Translations under genes and position numbers: made by a program
Part shown: piece after piece, positions 34,858-45,062 of the stretch
Numbering within the stretch: position 1 is the stretch's first letter
Layout of the letters: the number at the start of each line of letters is the position of its first letter
Origin: JAXMEB01 sp046348545
GTDB taxonomy: Bacteria > Pseudomonadota > Gammaproteobacteria > Berkiellales > Berkiellaceae
NCBI GenBank assembly: GCA_046348545.1
Contig: JAXMEB010000003.1
Coordinates: 496,001-560,000, forward strand
Direction: 5' to 3'
DNA length: 64,000 bases
The notes under the pieces: generated by a model
What the model was told of the DNA's origin: nothing
The model's input: the letters and a program-made list of their open reading frames with translations, nothing else
The model's database searches: none

Positions 34858-37800
34858 ATGTCTTATGGAAAAAAGTTAAAGCACGCTGAGTCCACAGACA
34901 AAAAGATAGAAGTGAGTTATTGTATGCCTGACGATAAAAGACAATCATTTCTTGATTCGATAAAAAAGGGAGCTGTTCTGAAAAGAACAGGAGCTCTCGA
35001 TACATCCTCAGGGGAGGATGCTTACCCAGTCAATAGAAGGCTTGATGTGGAAGATCAAGAAAAATATTTTAACTTTATTCAGAAGATAAAAGCCCCTCTG
35101 ATTGAGATTGATTCTATATATATCAGACTCCAATCCAATTGGACAAAAATACAAGATAAAAATGTCGAAGATGGTGGCCTGGATTCAAAAGAGGCTGAAT
35201 CAGCTCGAGAAATTATTAATAAGCTAGATGAATTCAGAAAAGTCGCTAAGATTGTTGATACTGAAGCCGCGGACTTGAATGTCAAAGTCACGGAAAATGC
35301 GCGGTCAAAAAAAGACTCCGAAAATTTAAAAAACAACATCTTGGGAAAAATCATTCCTGATAAATTTAAATCAAAGAACGAAGAAGAGAACAATGATGAG
35401 TTTGATGCCTGGGCTGATGAAAAAGATGAGTATACAAGGGACTCTAGTTATACAGTAAAGATTGATCATAAGGAATTCAATAAAGCCCTTGAAGCAATTC
35501 AAAATTATTTAAATAATGAAGCCAATCAAGGAATCATTAATGTCATCATTCAGAAAGGCGAAGCAATACAGGTCTCAAAGAATAATCCTGTAACTGAAGA
35601 GAAAAAAACAGCTACAAAAAAAGCCAGCACAAAGGAAAATTCGATCGAGTCAGAGAAAAAGAGCTCTATAATATTTTCTGAAGCCATTGCTCGTAGGCGC
35701 AGCGCCATAGCTAACCCTGAGGAAGAAGCTATCAAACTATTTCCAGCCTTAGAGACGATTGGAGAAGCTGCAGAGAAAGCTAAAGCTGCTCTTGAAAAAA
35801 TAAAAGAAAAGCTTGATGACGAAGAAAAACTTTACACACAAATAGAAAATAAGATTTCAGCATATGACCTTAAAGTTAGAAACTCTAGAGAACAGAAAAA
35901 AATCGTTTTGACTGATGATAGAGTTAAAGAGGTTCAAGAAGATTTAACTATATTAAAAGCTACAATAGGCAAACCTGAGACGGTTGTCTCTAAGGGGGCA
36001 CTGAGGAGGCTAAGGGACTTTGCGGCACTCATTAAAGAAACTACATTTTCTGATTCAGAAATCAGTCTGATTTCTCGATTGACAAGTAGCAGAAGTGCAC
36101 AAGACTTGCTGAAGGAAATCGAAAATACAATTGACTCGATTTACAAGGTAGATAAGTCTAAAGCGCTTTCTGAGGATTCGTCGTCGAAAAAATCGAAAAT
36201 TCTAATCCCACCAGAAATGGAAATACCGCCAATTCCAGAAAAGAATGATCCTGCAAAAAACACAGAAACCTTTGAACCCTCCATTGCTGGTCCAATGAGA
36301 AGCCCTAGATCTGATCTTAGAACCACTGAGTCCGAGCCAAATGCAAAAGTCCAGAGTCAAAGCCCAGCCGAAACGATACCAATTGATTCAACTCCGACCT
36401 TAAACTCAGACATTAGCTCAAATATCTCCACTAATTCAGAGCCTGAGATGGGCGTTTTTATCAAAGCGAAGGAGGAGTCTTTGAATATCCAACCTAAAAA
36501 CACAGTTCTAGGCAGCCCCGTAAACCCACCATCACCTCCGCCTCCACCGCCAAGTGGATTTGGAGGCCCACCGCCACCTCCACCGCCGCCAGGTGGAGGC
36601 CCACCACCGCCTCCACCGCCACCACCGCCACCAGGGGCAGGAGGATCAGGTGCCGGTAGAAAAAAAGGCGGTACATCACAACCCGTCGCGGACTTTAAAA
36701 AAGCCGTGCCCGCTTGGCAAGTCCCCGGCATTGTATTAGGCACCTCTTCTCGCGAAGAAATTGAAAGTTGGATGACGAAGCACTTAAATGCTTCAACGTT
36801 AAAAAGTAATGTGTCAGGTGCCAATGCAAATTTTATGAATTGGCGAACAAAATATGCTCAAACAAACTATGGTCCCTATCAATCCCTATATCGATACAAG
36901 GACTTAACCTTCACAAATCCTCAAGCACATCTTGATAATTTTTATACTCTTGAGAAAGGGATCTTTGAATTATTAAAACAGCAAATGTTGGCATTCGATG
37001 AAAACGAAAAAATCGATCCTGCTTTACAAGCAGCTTTTGAAAAAGTTGTTATTGAAATTCAAAAATTAAACTTCCAAAATCAAGCTGATTCAAGAACTCA
37101 AGCCGTAAAATCACTGGAACGATTTATTGAAGCTAGAAATAGCCTTCGCATCAAGGCAGAAGTAGCGTCCAAAATTGATCAAGGCGAATTTCAAGATCAA
37201 TATCAAGCCTCTTTAGCGCGACAAAAAGAGTTAACGGAAACCATTGCCGCTATTAATGGTACAAAGACAAAGCGAGACGCTATACAAGAAAAATACAGAG
37301 ACCATAGTACCAAGGAATATAAGGATGAAATTTCAGCATTAGAAGCGGAAAAAAGCAAATTAGAAGAAAAAAGGCGATCCTTGGAGGCAGGCGCTGCAAC
37401 AGAGGATGCTGAAGCTATCAGCTTGGGGAAGGCTTCGCAAATATTGGCTGAGCTGGACGCGATTCAAGCAAATTTTGCTTCTGCAGTTGATGAACTAAAA
37501 GAAGCTGATTCAGAACAAATCGAAGCACTACGCGCTCGCCTTGCCGAAAGCGAAAATAAGCTATCGAAAATAGCTAAAAATATAAATGATGCTGCTGGGC
37601 CAGCTAACAACGTATTAAAGAAAGCAGAGAAAGATCTGGCTGCATCTTCTGTCTCAAGTCGTTCGGCTGTGCCCGAAGCGGCCCACGCTCTTTTAGAGGA
37701 AGTTACTGCGCTGAGAGCTGAGAATGAATCAGACCAGAAGGCACTCGAAACTAATCAGAAAATACTTAAATCAAACCCTAAAAATCAAGCGGCATCAAAA

Positions 37801-40800
37801 AAGAAATCTGATTTGGAAAAGGAGATTTCTAAGAGAAAAGATACTATTGATCGCAAAGCAGCTGAAATAGCCCGCATTGAGGAGGCACATCAACAGCAAC
37901 AACCTTTGGCTCAATCTCAACAACGCACGCCACAAGAAATCGCCTTTGAGCGTGCCAGTGCCATCGATAATATTTATAAATATGTTCAAGAGGCTTTCAA
38001 TAACACGTTGGGTGATATTAACAAAATAAAGACATCGCTTGATAAATTGAAACCGACTGAACCCGCAAGTGTGGGCGATAGCAGGGCGTCGGCCCCTTCA
38101 AAGGGCAAAGTGCAGCGTGATCTCTATCTATCCGGATTTGAGCTCAACAAGGGGAATCTAGATCCAACCAGCAAGGGGGCAATCAGCGCAGCACGAGGTA
38201 TCGTTGCAACGCGTATCGATCTACAAGCTTTCTCAAAGGCAGAACTAGCAAATATTGCGCTCTTTACCGCAAGTGACGCTGGAAAACTGGATTCATATTT
38301 GGACGCTATTGAGGCTGGTAACCTCAATGAGCTTAAAGAGGATGTCGGACAGTTCATTCAGAGTAATGCCGCTATCGATTTTAGTAAATTTCTTGACATT
38401 GCTTCTGGTAGATTGGTCAGAAACGAGGGAAGTCCGGGATTCTCAGGTACGTCATCTGCTTTTCTAACAGAAAACGTTACTCAAGATGACACCATCCCTG
38501 AACCTAATTCTGTTTATCGAATTTACCGTCAAACTTATTTCAAAGACGGTATGGGCTCAACGCCCAAGAATCAATGGAATCTAAACATTGGATATTTAAA
38601 TGACGAAGAAAAGGAGCGTCTAGCACAATTCTTCTTTAATGATCCATTTAATACAATTGGACAAGAAGCTCTGGCTGATAAAGTAAACGAAACCTTAAAA
38701 TCTCAAGGAGCATGTTTTATTGACATCATGGATATTTATCAAGGCAAACTTGTTAGAAAGCAAAATGGTTCATTAGAGAATATCTTTGATGATGTTGAAG
38801 ATAGCCGCCCTACCGGTACTTTTGAAGATCGAGAATCCCTATTTAAAACTTGGACAAAGGATCGCCAAAAAGAAATTAAGCGAAACAAAGATTATCAAAC
38901 TGAGCAAAAAAAGCTGGAGCAAGAAAAACAAGAACGCATTGAAAAAGCTAAAGAGGCGGCTATCGAAGCCATCTTAAATTCTGCGGCAGATGTTGAAAGC
39001 ACTGAGTTTAACGCTGAAGAATTTCAGCGCGTCTTTACCAGTGCTTTAACAAAGGTCAAAGAATTCACTGATGAGGAGCGCCCTGAAAAGCCACCCACAT
39101 TGGACATCGTGCTTTCAGCGGAAGAAATGGCTGCTGCCAGAGAGCTGGCTGCCGCGCGCATTGAAAAAGCCAAGGAAGATAAGAGAACTCAGGCTGAAAA
39201 AGACGAGGCTGAACGCTTACGTGGCATTCAAATACAAGAAGCTGTAAACGAGGCCAAGGGCAAAACACTTGAATTACTTAAATTACTCAGGGATAATCCT
39301 AATCTTGAGGTTTTTCAAATTGTTTTCAATTCAAAATTGGCTGAGATTACTAAAGATAAGAACTTGGGAGATTTGTCAAGTGATCCTTCTGTAGTTCTAA
39401 CATTGGAGGATCTAAAAGGTCCTGATTTAAAAGCAGCTGAAGTGACCGAAGATACAGCTACGGAACTGCCCTTCTTTGATCTAGATGATGAAACGTTTGC
39501 TGAAGTCCTCAACCTGCCGAAGAAACAAGCCGCTGGACTCGCGCAAGAAGAAAGTGAAGCCAACGTTATTGCTAATGAACAAGAGATTGCCAAAGCTGGA
39601 ACCAAAGAAAGAATTGGCGATACCACAGATGAAACCATGATTGCTGCCGTTCAAGCTGAAGAATTGGAAAAAGCACCGAAGGAAGCTGAGGATAAATTAG
39701 TCCATGATCTCAATGAGGAATTTAATGAAGCCTTACAAAGGCCGGGTGAAATAGACTTACATCCCGAAGACCAAGAAAGTGATACTCAAGAGTTTGCTCC
39801 TGAGACTGAGAACAAAGAGTCTGATATTAAAGAACCCGTCATAAAAATCCTAGATCGCGATAATGAAGCAGCACTCGCAGCGACCTATGATTACAAACCA
39901 AGAAATGGCGTGCAAACTATGCTAGAGCGCCGGGGTAAAGCATCTAGCGATGAAAATGTAACCCAGTCTTGCCAAAATTTGAAATCTGAGACAGCAGATC
40001 ATGCTAAACAGCTTCAATCTAAAAAACAAAAAATTGTTCAAAATGCTAACGAAGCAATGCATATCGCGTTTTTACAAGATGCTGCTTTGATTTTGGCTGC
40101 AGATAGTCATCTTAAAACCAGTGACAAAGGATATTTATATCTAGGCTTGCTGCAGAATTTAGATCATCAGTTGACAGAAGTCACTGCTTCACCCGTTAAA
40201 AAATTCATCAGTGAAGAAATCGGACGCATGAGGGAGATGGGCTTTTCTCTTACGGGCGCCCGTTCTTCTAACGCTCAGATGAATACGCTTGCCTATCTTA
40301 ATCAAACCGGTTTAAACAATGATTATCCCAAGGTTGCAAGTGATATCACCAAAACAGCTTTAACGCTGCAAAGCATTGAGCGCACTAAAGAAAGTCAAAT
40401 GATTTGGCAACATTTAAGTCGTCAGATGCGCCTTCTCAAAGGGGCTAGTAATGGCTACCTGCCAAACAGTCATCCACAAGATTGGATGCGCTTTGTATCA
40501 GCAGTGCGTGATTTAAGATCACTAGCCCCTCAAGATCCGCAGCAACATCCTGTGCTTTGCGAAGCAGTTTGGAATGCCTATCAAACACTTAAGCAAGATT
40601 TAAAAGGCGAATATTATCTCGATCCAGAAACTAATCGCATTATCTCTCAGGGTTTTGATTGGGTGAGTTTTGATCGGGCATTTAGCACACTCTTTCCTGC
40701 TCAGCAACAACTTGCTATCCAAAAAGCGCAAAAAGCACCTGCACCCACCATACTCACTCGACCTGCCAGAGATATGGACAGCGAACGCATACGCGACGAA

Positions 40801-42633
40801 CAAATTAGCAACAATTTAGGAAAACACATTTCTGGTGGAGATACCAGTGTGCTTGTAAGTTACAAGAATAAAGAAGATGACGTCGCCGCTATCCGGAATG
40901 TATTTCAAAGGATTGGGCGTAGCATCAGTGGTGAAAAATTGAGTCAGATTCGAGAAAGTCAAATTCGTTTAATACAAGATGTGATTGACAATCTAAATAA
41001 AAATGAAACTCTATCGACCTATGAAAAAGGACAACTCTATTATACCATGCTAAAAATGATGCAGGGTGAATTAAGCGGCGAATCCACATCGCGTTTAAAA
41101 GCATTTTTGGATGATGCTATAGCAGATTTCAAAGCAACGATGAATCCGGGTGATATCAATAAAAGCTTTCATGCAGAAATGCTTCAAGCGGCTCAATTGA
41201 TGAGTTATTTAAGACAGAATAATTTTCACAACCGTTACAATACTAAACATGGTCAAGAGGCCTATAAACAACTTGAGCTATTTTTGAAAACTTATGCAGA
41301 ACTTAATTCAAATAAACGCGTTCTCAAAGAAATGTGGCCTGTGCTGGATCAAACCAAAGACAATTTATCCAGCGCTATTTCAAATTATCTGCCAACGAAT
41401 CACAAGGCGGATTGGGCAAAATTTGAAGCTGCTTATAACGCTTTAAAAAGCAAATCACCTGATTCACCCAATCAGCACCCTCAATTGCTATTGAATTTTT
41501 GGGAGGCACTTCAAAAGCTGCAACAGGATATGTCAGAGCTGGGCGCTGAAGGGGGCTTCGAATGGAAACCGATACTAGTTGAATTCCAGCCTTTGCTACC
41601 CATGCAGGTTCGTTTAGAGCTTAGCTTATACGCCAAAACGCCGATGTCGCTGGAGGATGAATATAGGGCTGATGATAGATCTACGAAAGCAATTCAATTT
41701 AGATCCGCACCAGAAAATAAAACAAAACCAGTCATTGATGCATTCTTAGAACAACATCGTAAATCCGGACCTCAATCCCTTGAAAAAATCTTGAATCAAC
41801 ATCAGGCAAAAATGAGTCCGTTAATGAATCTGCTACAAGAAACAATCGACAACATTCACTATGATGCCTCGCTCACTGCAGATCAAAAAATCCAAATTAC
41901 TTATGGTTTAATACGCTCAGTGGATGCTGAGCTAAAATCACTTCCTGACAATTCACCCATGAGAGCTTCACTTCGAGAGCTAAAAGATGATTTTTATCGA
42001 CGCGTCGAAACATCTCCTGCTTTTAAAATAGAACTCATAGACAATACCCGAGAGTCGCAAGAAGCGTTTATCAAATATATAGGTGAGCACGCAAATAAAC
42101 TCAAAATCATTGGCAAGGAACTACCCAGACCCCTTGTTGAGGAAATGACAAAAATCACATCGCGGCTAAATAATAGTCAAAAAATGTTTGATAGATTAGT
42201 TGAGCAAGCATTTATTATTGGCTTACTACAACCCACTGAAAAGCTTCAGACATTGCCAAAGCAATTAAATTATGTAGTTCAAAATTCCAAACGTCCTGAT
42301 ACTGAACGTCAAGATGCTAATTTACTCAAAAATACAATTGAATATCTCACCAAACAAACAAATATGTCGCCTGATCTGAAAGGGCATATTCTTATGAGCA
42401 CTGTAGATTATCTGGTTTCTCAACATAGCAAAGATAAGAAATCTGAACTCATGCCCATTTTAAATAACCTCCAAAAAGGGCTGAATAACCTCTATATCTC
42501 CGATCTTCAAGTCAGTAAGCAGGAAGCCTTCAAATCCTTCTTGGCAACGGCGCCCCTCTCAGGACGAGCCTGGGAGCGGATGAAATCTACTGTGGAGGCG
42601 GCTCAACAAGCCAAGGCCAAGGGCCGTAAGTAA
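34858..42633 (+). CDS. Giant 2591-residue coiled-coil/poly-proline protein, effector candidate
   Basis: No signal peptide and no clear membrane segment. Residues about 1-550 are helical and charged. About 556-600 is an extreme proline tract (runs of seven to eleven Pro broken by Gly). About 780-1060 and 1370-1560 are coiled coil. The C-terminal third holds an internal duplication: about 1732-1941 and 2035-2258 share a layout with NGYLPNSHPQDW and SNYLPTNHKADW as matching points, and two shorter copies follow at about 2321-2385 and 2487-2550. The start has a weak ribosome binding site. The size and FH1-like tract suggest a secreted protein acting on the host cytoskeleton; this is inference. 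Confidence 0.85.
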   Translation: MSYGKKLKHAESTDKKIEVSYCMPDDKRQSFLDSIKKGAVLKRTGALDTSSGEDAYPVNRRLDVEDQEKYFNFIQKIKAPLIEIDSIYIRLQSNWTKIQDKNVEDGGLDSKEAESAREIINKLDEFRKVAKIVDTEAADLNVKVTENARSKKDSENLKNNILGKIIPDKFKSKNEEENNDEFDAWADEKDEYTRDSSYTVKIDHKEFNKALEAIQNYLNNEANQGIINVIIQKGEAIQVSKNNPVTEEKKTATKKASTKENSIESEKKSSIIFSEAIARRRSAIANPEEEAIKLFPALETIGEAAEKAKAALEKIKEKLDDEEKLYTQIENKISAYDLKVRNSREQKKIVLTDDRVKEVQEDLTILKATIGKPETVVSKGALRRLRDFAALIKETTFSDSEISLISRLTSSRSAQDLLKEIENTIDSIYKVDKSKALSEDSSSKKSKILIPPEMEIPPIPEKNDPAKNTETFEPSIAGPMRSPRSDLRTTESEPNAKVQSQSPAETIPIDSTPTLNSDISSNISTNSEPEMGVFIKAKEESLNIQPKNTVLGSPVNPPSPPPPPPSGFGGPPPPPPPPGGGPPPPPPPPPPPGAGGSGAGRKKGGTSQPVADFKKAVPAWQVPGIVLGTSSREEIESWMTKHLNASTLKSNVSGANANFMNWRTKYAQTNYGPYQSLYRYKDLTFTNPQAHLDNFYTLEKGIFELLKQQMLAFDENEKIDPALQAAFEKVVIEIQKLNFQNQADSRTQAVKSLERFIEARNSLRIKAEVASKIDQGEFQDQYQASLARQKELTETIAAINGTKTKRDAIQEKYRDHSTKEYKDEISALEAEKSKLEEKRRSLEAGAATEDAEAISLGKASQILAELDAIQANFASAVDELKEADSEQIEALRARLAESENKLSKIAKNINDAAGPANNVLKKAEKDLAASSVSSRSAVPEAAHALLEEVTALRAENESDQKALETNQKILKSNPKNQAASKKKSDLEKEISKRKDTIDRKAAEIARIEEAHQQQQPLAQSQQRTPQEIAFERASAIDNIYKYVQEAFNNTLGDINKIKTSLDKLKPTEPASVGDSRASAPSKGKVQRDLYLSGFELNKGNLDPTSKGAISAARGIVATRIDLQAFSKAELANIALFTASDAGKLDSYLDAIEAGNLNELKEDVGQFIQSNAAIDFSKFLDIASGRLVRNEGSPGFSGTSSAFLTENVTQDDTIPEPNSVYRIYRQTYFKDGMGSTPKNQWNLNIGYLNDEEKERLAQFFFNDPFNTIGQEALADKVNETLKSQGACFIDIMDIYQGKLVRKQNGSLENIFDDVEDSRPTGTFEDRESLFKTWTKDRQKEIKRNKDYQTEQKKLEQEKQERIEKAKEAAIEAILNSAADVESTEFNAEEFQRVFTSALTKVKEFTDEERPEKPPTLDIVLSAEEMAAARELAAARIEKAKEDKRTQAEKDEAERLRGIQIQEAVNEAKGKTLELLKLLRDNPNLEVFQIVFNSKLAEITKDKNLGDLSSDPSVVLTLEDLKGPDLKAAEVTEDTATELPFFDLDDETFAEVLNLPKKQAAGLAQEESEANVIANEQEIAKAGTKERIGDTTDETMIAAVQAEELEKAPKEAEDKLVHDLNEEFNEALQRPGEIDLHPEDQESDTQEFAPETENKESDIKEPVIKILDRDNEAALAATYDYKPRNGVQTMLERRGKASSDENVTQSCQNLKSETADHAKQLQSKKQKIVQNANEAMHIAFLQDAALILAADSHLKTSDKGYLYLGLLQNLDHQLTEVTASPVKKFISEEIGRMREMGFSLTGARSSNAQMNTLAYLNQTGLNNDYPKVASDITKTALTLQSIERTKESQMIWQHLSRQMRLLKGASNGYLPNSHPQDWMRFVSAVRDLRSLAPQDPQQHPVLCEAVWNAYQTLKQDLKGEYYLDPETNRIISQGFDWVSFDRAFSTLFPAQQQLAIQKAQKAPAPTILTRPARDMDSERIRDEQISNNLGKHISGGDTSVLVSYKNKEDDVAAIRNVFQRIGRSISGEKLSQIRESQIRLIQDVIDNLNKNETLSTYEKGQLYYTMLKMMQGELSGESTSRLKAFLDDAIADFKATMNPGDINKSFHAEMLQAAQLMSYLRQNNFHNRYNTKHGQEAYKQLELFLKTYAELNSNKRVLKEMWPVLDQTKDNLSSAISNYLPTNHKADWAKFEAAYNALKSKSPDSPNQHPQLLLNFWEALQKLQQDMSELGAEGGFEWKPILVEFQPLLPMQVRLELSLYAKTPMSLEDEYRADDRSTKAIQFRSAPENKTKPVIDAFLEQHRKSGPQSLEKILNQHQAKMSPLMNLLQETIDNIHYDASLTADQKIQITYGLIRSVDAELKSLPDNSPMRASLRELKDDFYRRVETSPAFKIELIDNTRESQEAFIKYIGEHANKLKIIGKELPRPLVEEMTKITSRLNNSQKMFDRLVEQAFIIGLLQPTEKLQTLPKQLNYVVQNSKRPDTERQDANLLKNTIEYLTKQTNMSPDLKGHILMSTVDYLVSQHSKDKKSELMPILNNLQKGLNNLYISDLQVSKQEAFKSFLATAPLSGRAWERMKSTVEAAQQAKAKGRK

Positions 42634-42647
42634 TCAGGGAGGCATTG

Positions 42648-42706
42648 CAAATTGGAGTTGATTTCGCCATAATGGGTCTCAAAATGGCATATCAACTTCC
42701 AATTTG
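42648..42706 (+). promoter_or_regulatory. Long hairpin before the AAA/DUF4143 gene
   Basis: CAAATTGGAGTTGAT (42648-42662) pairs with ATCAACTTCCAATTTG (42691-42706) with one bulged base, and GCCAT/ATGGC adds an inner stem. The 3' arm ends at the GAGG ribosome binding site of the next gene. It may control translation, act as an operator, or be a small mobile palindrome; its lack of a T-run argues against a terminator. Confidence 0.55.
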
Positions 42707-42715
42707 AGGCACTTA

Positions 42716-43873
42716 GTGTATTTACCTAGATTCTTTGCGCTACCTGAAAGCAGTTTTTTCCTATTTGGGCCTCGAGGCGTTGGAAAATCAACCTTCTTAA
42801 AAAATCATCTGCCGGAAGCTAAGTGGTTTGACTTATTAAAGGCAGATTTGGAGCGTCAGTTTCAAGCATTCCCCGAACGTTTATGGGATTATGTTTCGAT
42901 TCTGCCTGATGGACAAACGATTATCATCGATGAGATTCAAAAGGTACCCGCTTTACTGTCTGTTGTTCATCGATTAATTGAAGAAAAACGTAATTGGCGT
43001 TTTATCCTGACTGGCTCCAGCACACGAAAGCTTAAAAGAACAGGGGTTGATTTGCTCGGCGGGCGGGCCTTGTACTGTAAGCTGCCCCCCTTCTTTGCAC
43101 ATGAGCTTCAAAGTCGCTTTGATTCAACCCATGCCTTGCAGTTTGGCATGTTACCTTTAATCTTGAACGAACCCGACCCTGCTCTCAAATTACAGGCCTA
43201 TATTAGTTTATATATTAAAGAAGAAATTCAGCAAGAAGGGCTGGTTCGCAATTTAACTGATTTCTCCAGGTTTCTTGAGGCCATCACATTTTCACATGGC
43301 AGTATTCTCAATGTATCCAATATTTCGAGAGAATGCGCCGTGCAACGTAAGACAGTTGAGTCGTATGTTAGTATTTTAGAAGATCTATTATTATCTTTTC
43401 GGCTACCTGTTTTTACGCATCGGGCTCAACGAGCGCTCAGCAGTCACCCCAAATTTTACTTTTTTGATGCTGGCGTATTTCGAAGCATTCGCCCTGTTGG
43501 GCCAATGGATTCACCCCATGAAATTGAAGGGGCAGCACTAGAAGGGCTGGTTGCCCAACATTTACAAGCCTGGTGCGACATGACACCAGGCCATCGTCTA
43601 TATTTTTGGCGCACCCGTGCAGGGAATGAAGTCGATTTCATACTGTATGGACCACTCGGATTTTGGGCTATCGAGGTTAAGCATGCCAAAAAAGTGTACT
43701 CAAAAGATCTCAGTGGCCTTAAAGCTTTTCAAGCCGACTATCCGCACGTTACGTCTGTTTTGCTATATTGTGGCGGAGATCGTTTTTTTGAACACAGCAT
43801 TCCCTGTATACCCTGCTTTGAGTTTCTAAAAAGCATTATCCCTGGCAAAGCACTTGATATACCCACAGCCTAA
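42716..43873 (+). CDS. AAA family ATPase with DUF4143 domain
   Basis: 385 residues from the GTG, which has GAGG 7 bases upstream; a TTG four codons earlier falls in the hairpin. Walker A is FGPRGVGKSTFLK, Walker B TIIIDEIQKVP, and FILTGSSTRKLKR is the sensor region. The C-terminal DUF4143 domain ends with a nuclease-like fold: FFDAGVFR, GAALEGLVAQHL, WRTRAGNEVDFIL and AIEVKHAKK. Such ATPases are widespread and their role is unknown; some act with mobile or defence loci. No partner gene is near. Confidence 0.92.
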   Translation: MYLPRFFALPESSFFLFGPRGVGKSTFLKNHLPEAKWFDLLKADLERQFQAFPERLWDYVSILPDGQTIIIDEIQKVPALLSVVHRLIEEKRNWRFILTGSSTRKLKRTGVDLLGGRALYCKLPPFFAHELQSRFDSTHALQFGMLPLILNEPDPALKLQAYISLYIKEEIQQEGLVRNLTDFSRFLEAITFSHGSILNVSNISRECAVQRKTVESYVSILEDLLLSFRLPVFTHRAQRALSSHPKFYFFDAGVFRSIRPVGPMDSPHEIEGAALEGLVAQHLQAWCDMTPGHRLYFWRTRAGNEVDFILYGPLGFWAIEVKHAKKVYSKDLSGLKAFQADYPHVTSVLLYCGGDRFFEHSIPCIPCFEFLKSIIPGKALDIPTA

Positions 43874-43898
43874 AATTCAGACGCGAAGGGTATATCAG
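43857..43898. repeat. Short relative of the 128-bp repeat ends
   Basis: TATACCCACAGCCTAAAATT and GAAGGGTATA are the two ends of the 128-bp repeat with nearly all of the middle missing, overlapping the end of the ATPase gene. It reads as a deletion product or a minimal form of the element. Confidence 0.4.
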
Positions 43899-43987
43899 TT
43901 GAGTTGTTTATCCTTGAATAAATCAGGTATAACAAATTGATAGGCTTATGTTGATTTATAGTCAGAATAACGAATAAGGATAGTGTT

Positions 43988-44752
43988 ATGGCTTACTTCC
44001 CAAGGATTGGGTCAGCACTGGCTGCATCATTCATATTCGTCCCTTTTACAGTGAGCGCCACGATTATTACCGAACAAACGGTCACAGGTACAGGCAGTTC
44101 GGGTAGCTACTCAGCGCAATTTAAATGGGATGGCTCGGTGTTATCGCTCGATCTAACCAATACTTCGAACCCCGCCAACGGTGGCTATCTGACCGGCTTC
44201 TTGCTTGAGCTGCCTGGAACAAGCTCCTTTACAAAGTGGCAGACTAATACTAATTTAACCGCGCTGACCCCCAAAGAGGAAAATTACTCTGGCGCACCCT
44301 ATGGTAGCTTTGATTATGGATATGCCTTGGGGGGTAATTTTTTAGGCGGTGGGAGCCCTAAAAGCGGCATCAGCGTTGGTAAAACGGGGCATTTTGAATT
44401 TTCTCAGTGGAACAATGTGAATGGCTTTGATGTAGGGGACTTCTTCCAAAATTTAAGCACACTCGAGCAAACCGACACCAATCTGTTAGTTCGCTTCAAG
44501 GGCTTCAACGATGGCGGGAGTGATAAAGTAGTTGGTATTTTTAACCCGCCTCCCCCGGCTAATCCTGAACCTCCCCCAGGTAATCCACCACCTGAATTAT
44601 CGCCACCACCACCAGGATTGCCACCAATTACACCAAGCTTAGAAGTTGATATTCCCAGCTCACTCTGGCTCATGTCACCTTTACTTGGGCTGATTCTGTT
44701 TTTAAGATGGAGAAGACGCCTAGACTCAATTCACGGAATACAAAATCCATAA
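43988..44752 (+). CDS. Exported protein with PEP-CTERM-like C-terminus
   Basis: 254 residues. Signal peptide of about 24 residues (GSALAASFIFVPFTVSATI). The mature part is Gly/Ser/Asn-rich beta-type sequence. Residues about 188-218 are proline-rich (NPPPPANPEPPPGNPPPE). The C-terminus, VDIPSSLWLMSPLLGLILFL then RWRRR, has the three parts of PEP-CTERM/VPLPA-CTERM sorting tails: short motif, hydrophobic helix, basic cluster, although the motif is not canonical. No exosortase is in the window. It may simply be a membrane-anchored surface protein. Confidence 0.75.
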   Translation: MAYFPRIGSALAASFIFVPFTVSATIITEQTVTGTGSSGSYSAQFKWDGSVLSLDLTNTSNPANGGYLTGFLLELPGTSSFTKWQTNTNLTALTPKEENYSGAPYGSFDYGYALGGNFLGGGSPKSGISVGKTGHFEFSQWNNVNGFDVGDFFQNLSTLEQTDTNLLVRFKGFNDGGSDKVVGIFNPPPPANPEPPPGNPPPELSPPPPGLPPITPSLEVDIPSSLWLMSPLLGLILFLRWRRRLDSIHGIQNP

Positions 44753-44771
44753 GCAATTGAGAATTTTGGTC

Positions 44772-44806
44772 AAAAAAAACCCCTGAGGAGCTCTCCTAAG
44801 GGGTTT
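44772..44806 (-). terminator. Terminator of the rRNA operon
   Basis: On the minus strand AAACCCCTTAGGAG pairs with CTCCTCAGGGGTTT, followed by a run of T. It stands just past the 5S gene and faces the exported-protein gene end. Confidence 0.88.
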
Positions 44807-44816
44807 GAAAAATGAT

Positions 44817-44934
44817 GCCTGGCGTTGACCTACTTTGGCATGAGGAGACCTCACACTATCATCGGCGCGGTGTTGTTTCACGACCGAGTTCGAAAAGGGA
44901 TCGGGTGGTACCAACACGCTATCATCACCAGGCA
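44817..44934 (-). rRNA. rrf: 5S ribosomal RNA
   Basis: Reading the minus strand from TGCCTGGTGATGATAGCG to CGCCAGGCA gives the paired ends of 5S; the middle has CCCGATCCCTTTTCGAACTC, the conserved loop sequence. About 118 nt, ends approximate. Confidence 0.95.
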
Positions 44935-44944
44935 AACCGGTGGG

Positions 44945-45062
44945 TCTTCGCATCTTAAGTTTTATACTGCGTTGCTTTCGTTTTTCGTGCTTGTCATGTA
45001 GCTAATGTACATTCCTCGCACTCTAAACTTAGCGCCTTGTCTAAAACTCAGCTGCTGTGACC
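44945..45062. repeat. Diverged relative of the 128-bp repeat in the 23S-5S spacer
   Basis: The stretch has the same order of blocks as the 128-bp repeat: GTTGCTTTCG, CATGTA-CTAATGTACA, a GCGCC block and CTGCTGTGA. A closely similar stretch lies in the tRNA-Ala to 23S spacer. The rest of 45063-45197 is AT-rich and ends in the 23S processing stem. Confidence 0.5.

Noticed and set aside
36357..36824. 155-residue glycine-rich frame antisense to the proline tract
   Set aside because: Glycine runs are the complement of CCN proline codons; a shadow of the giant gene.
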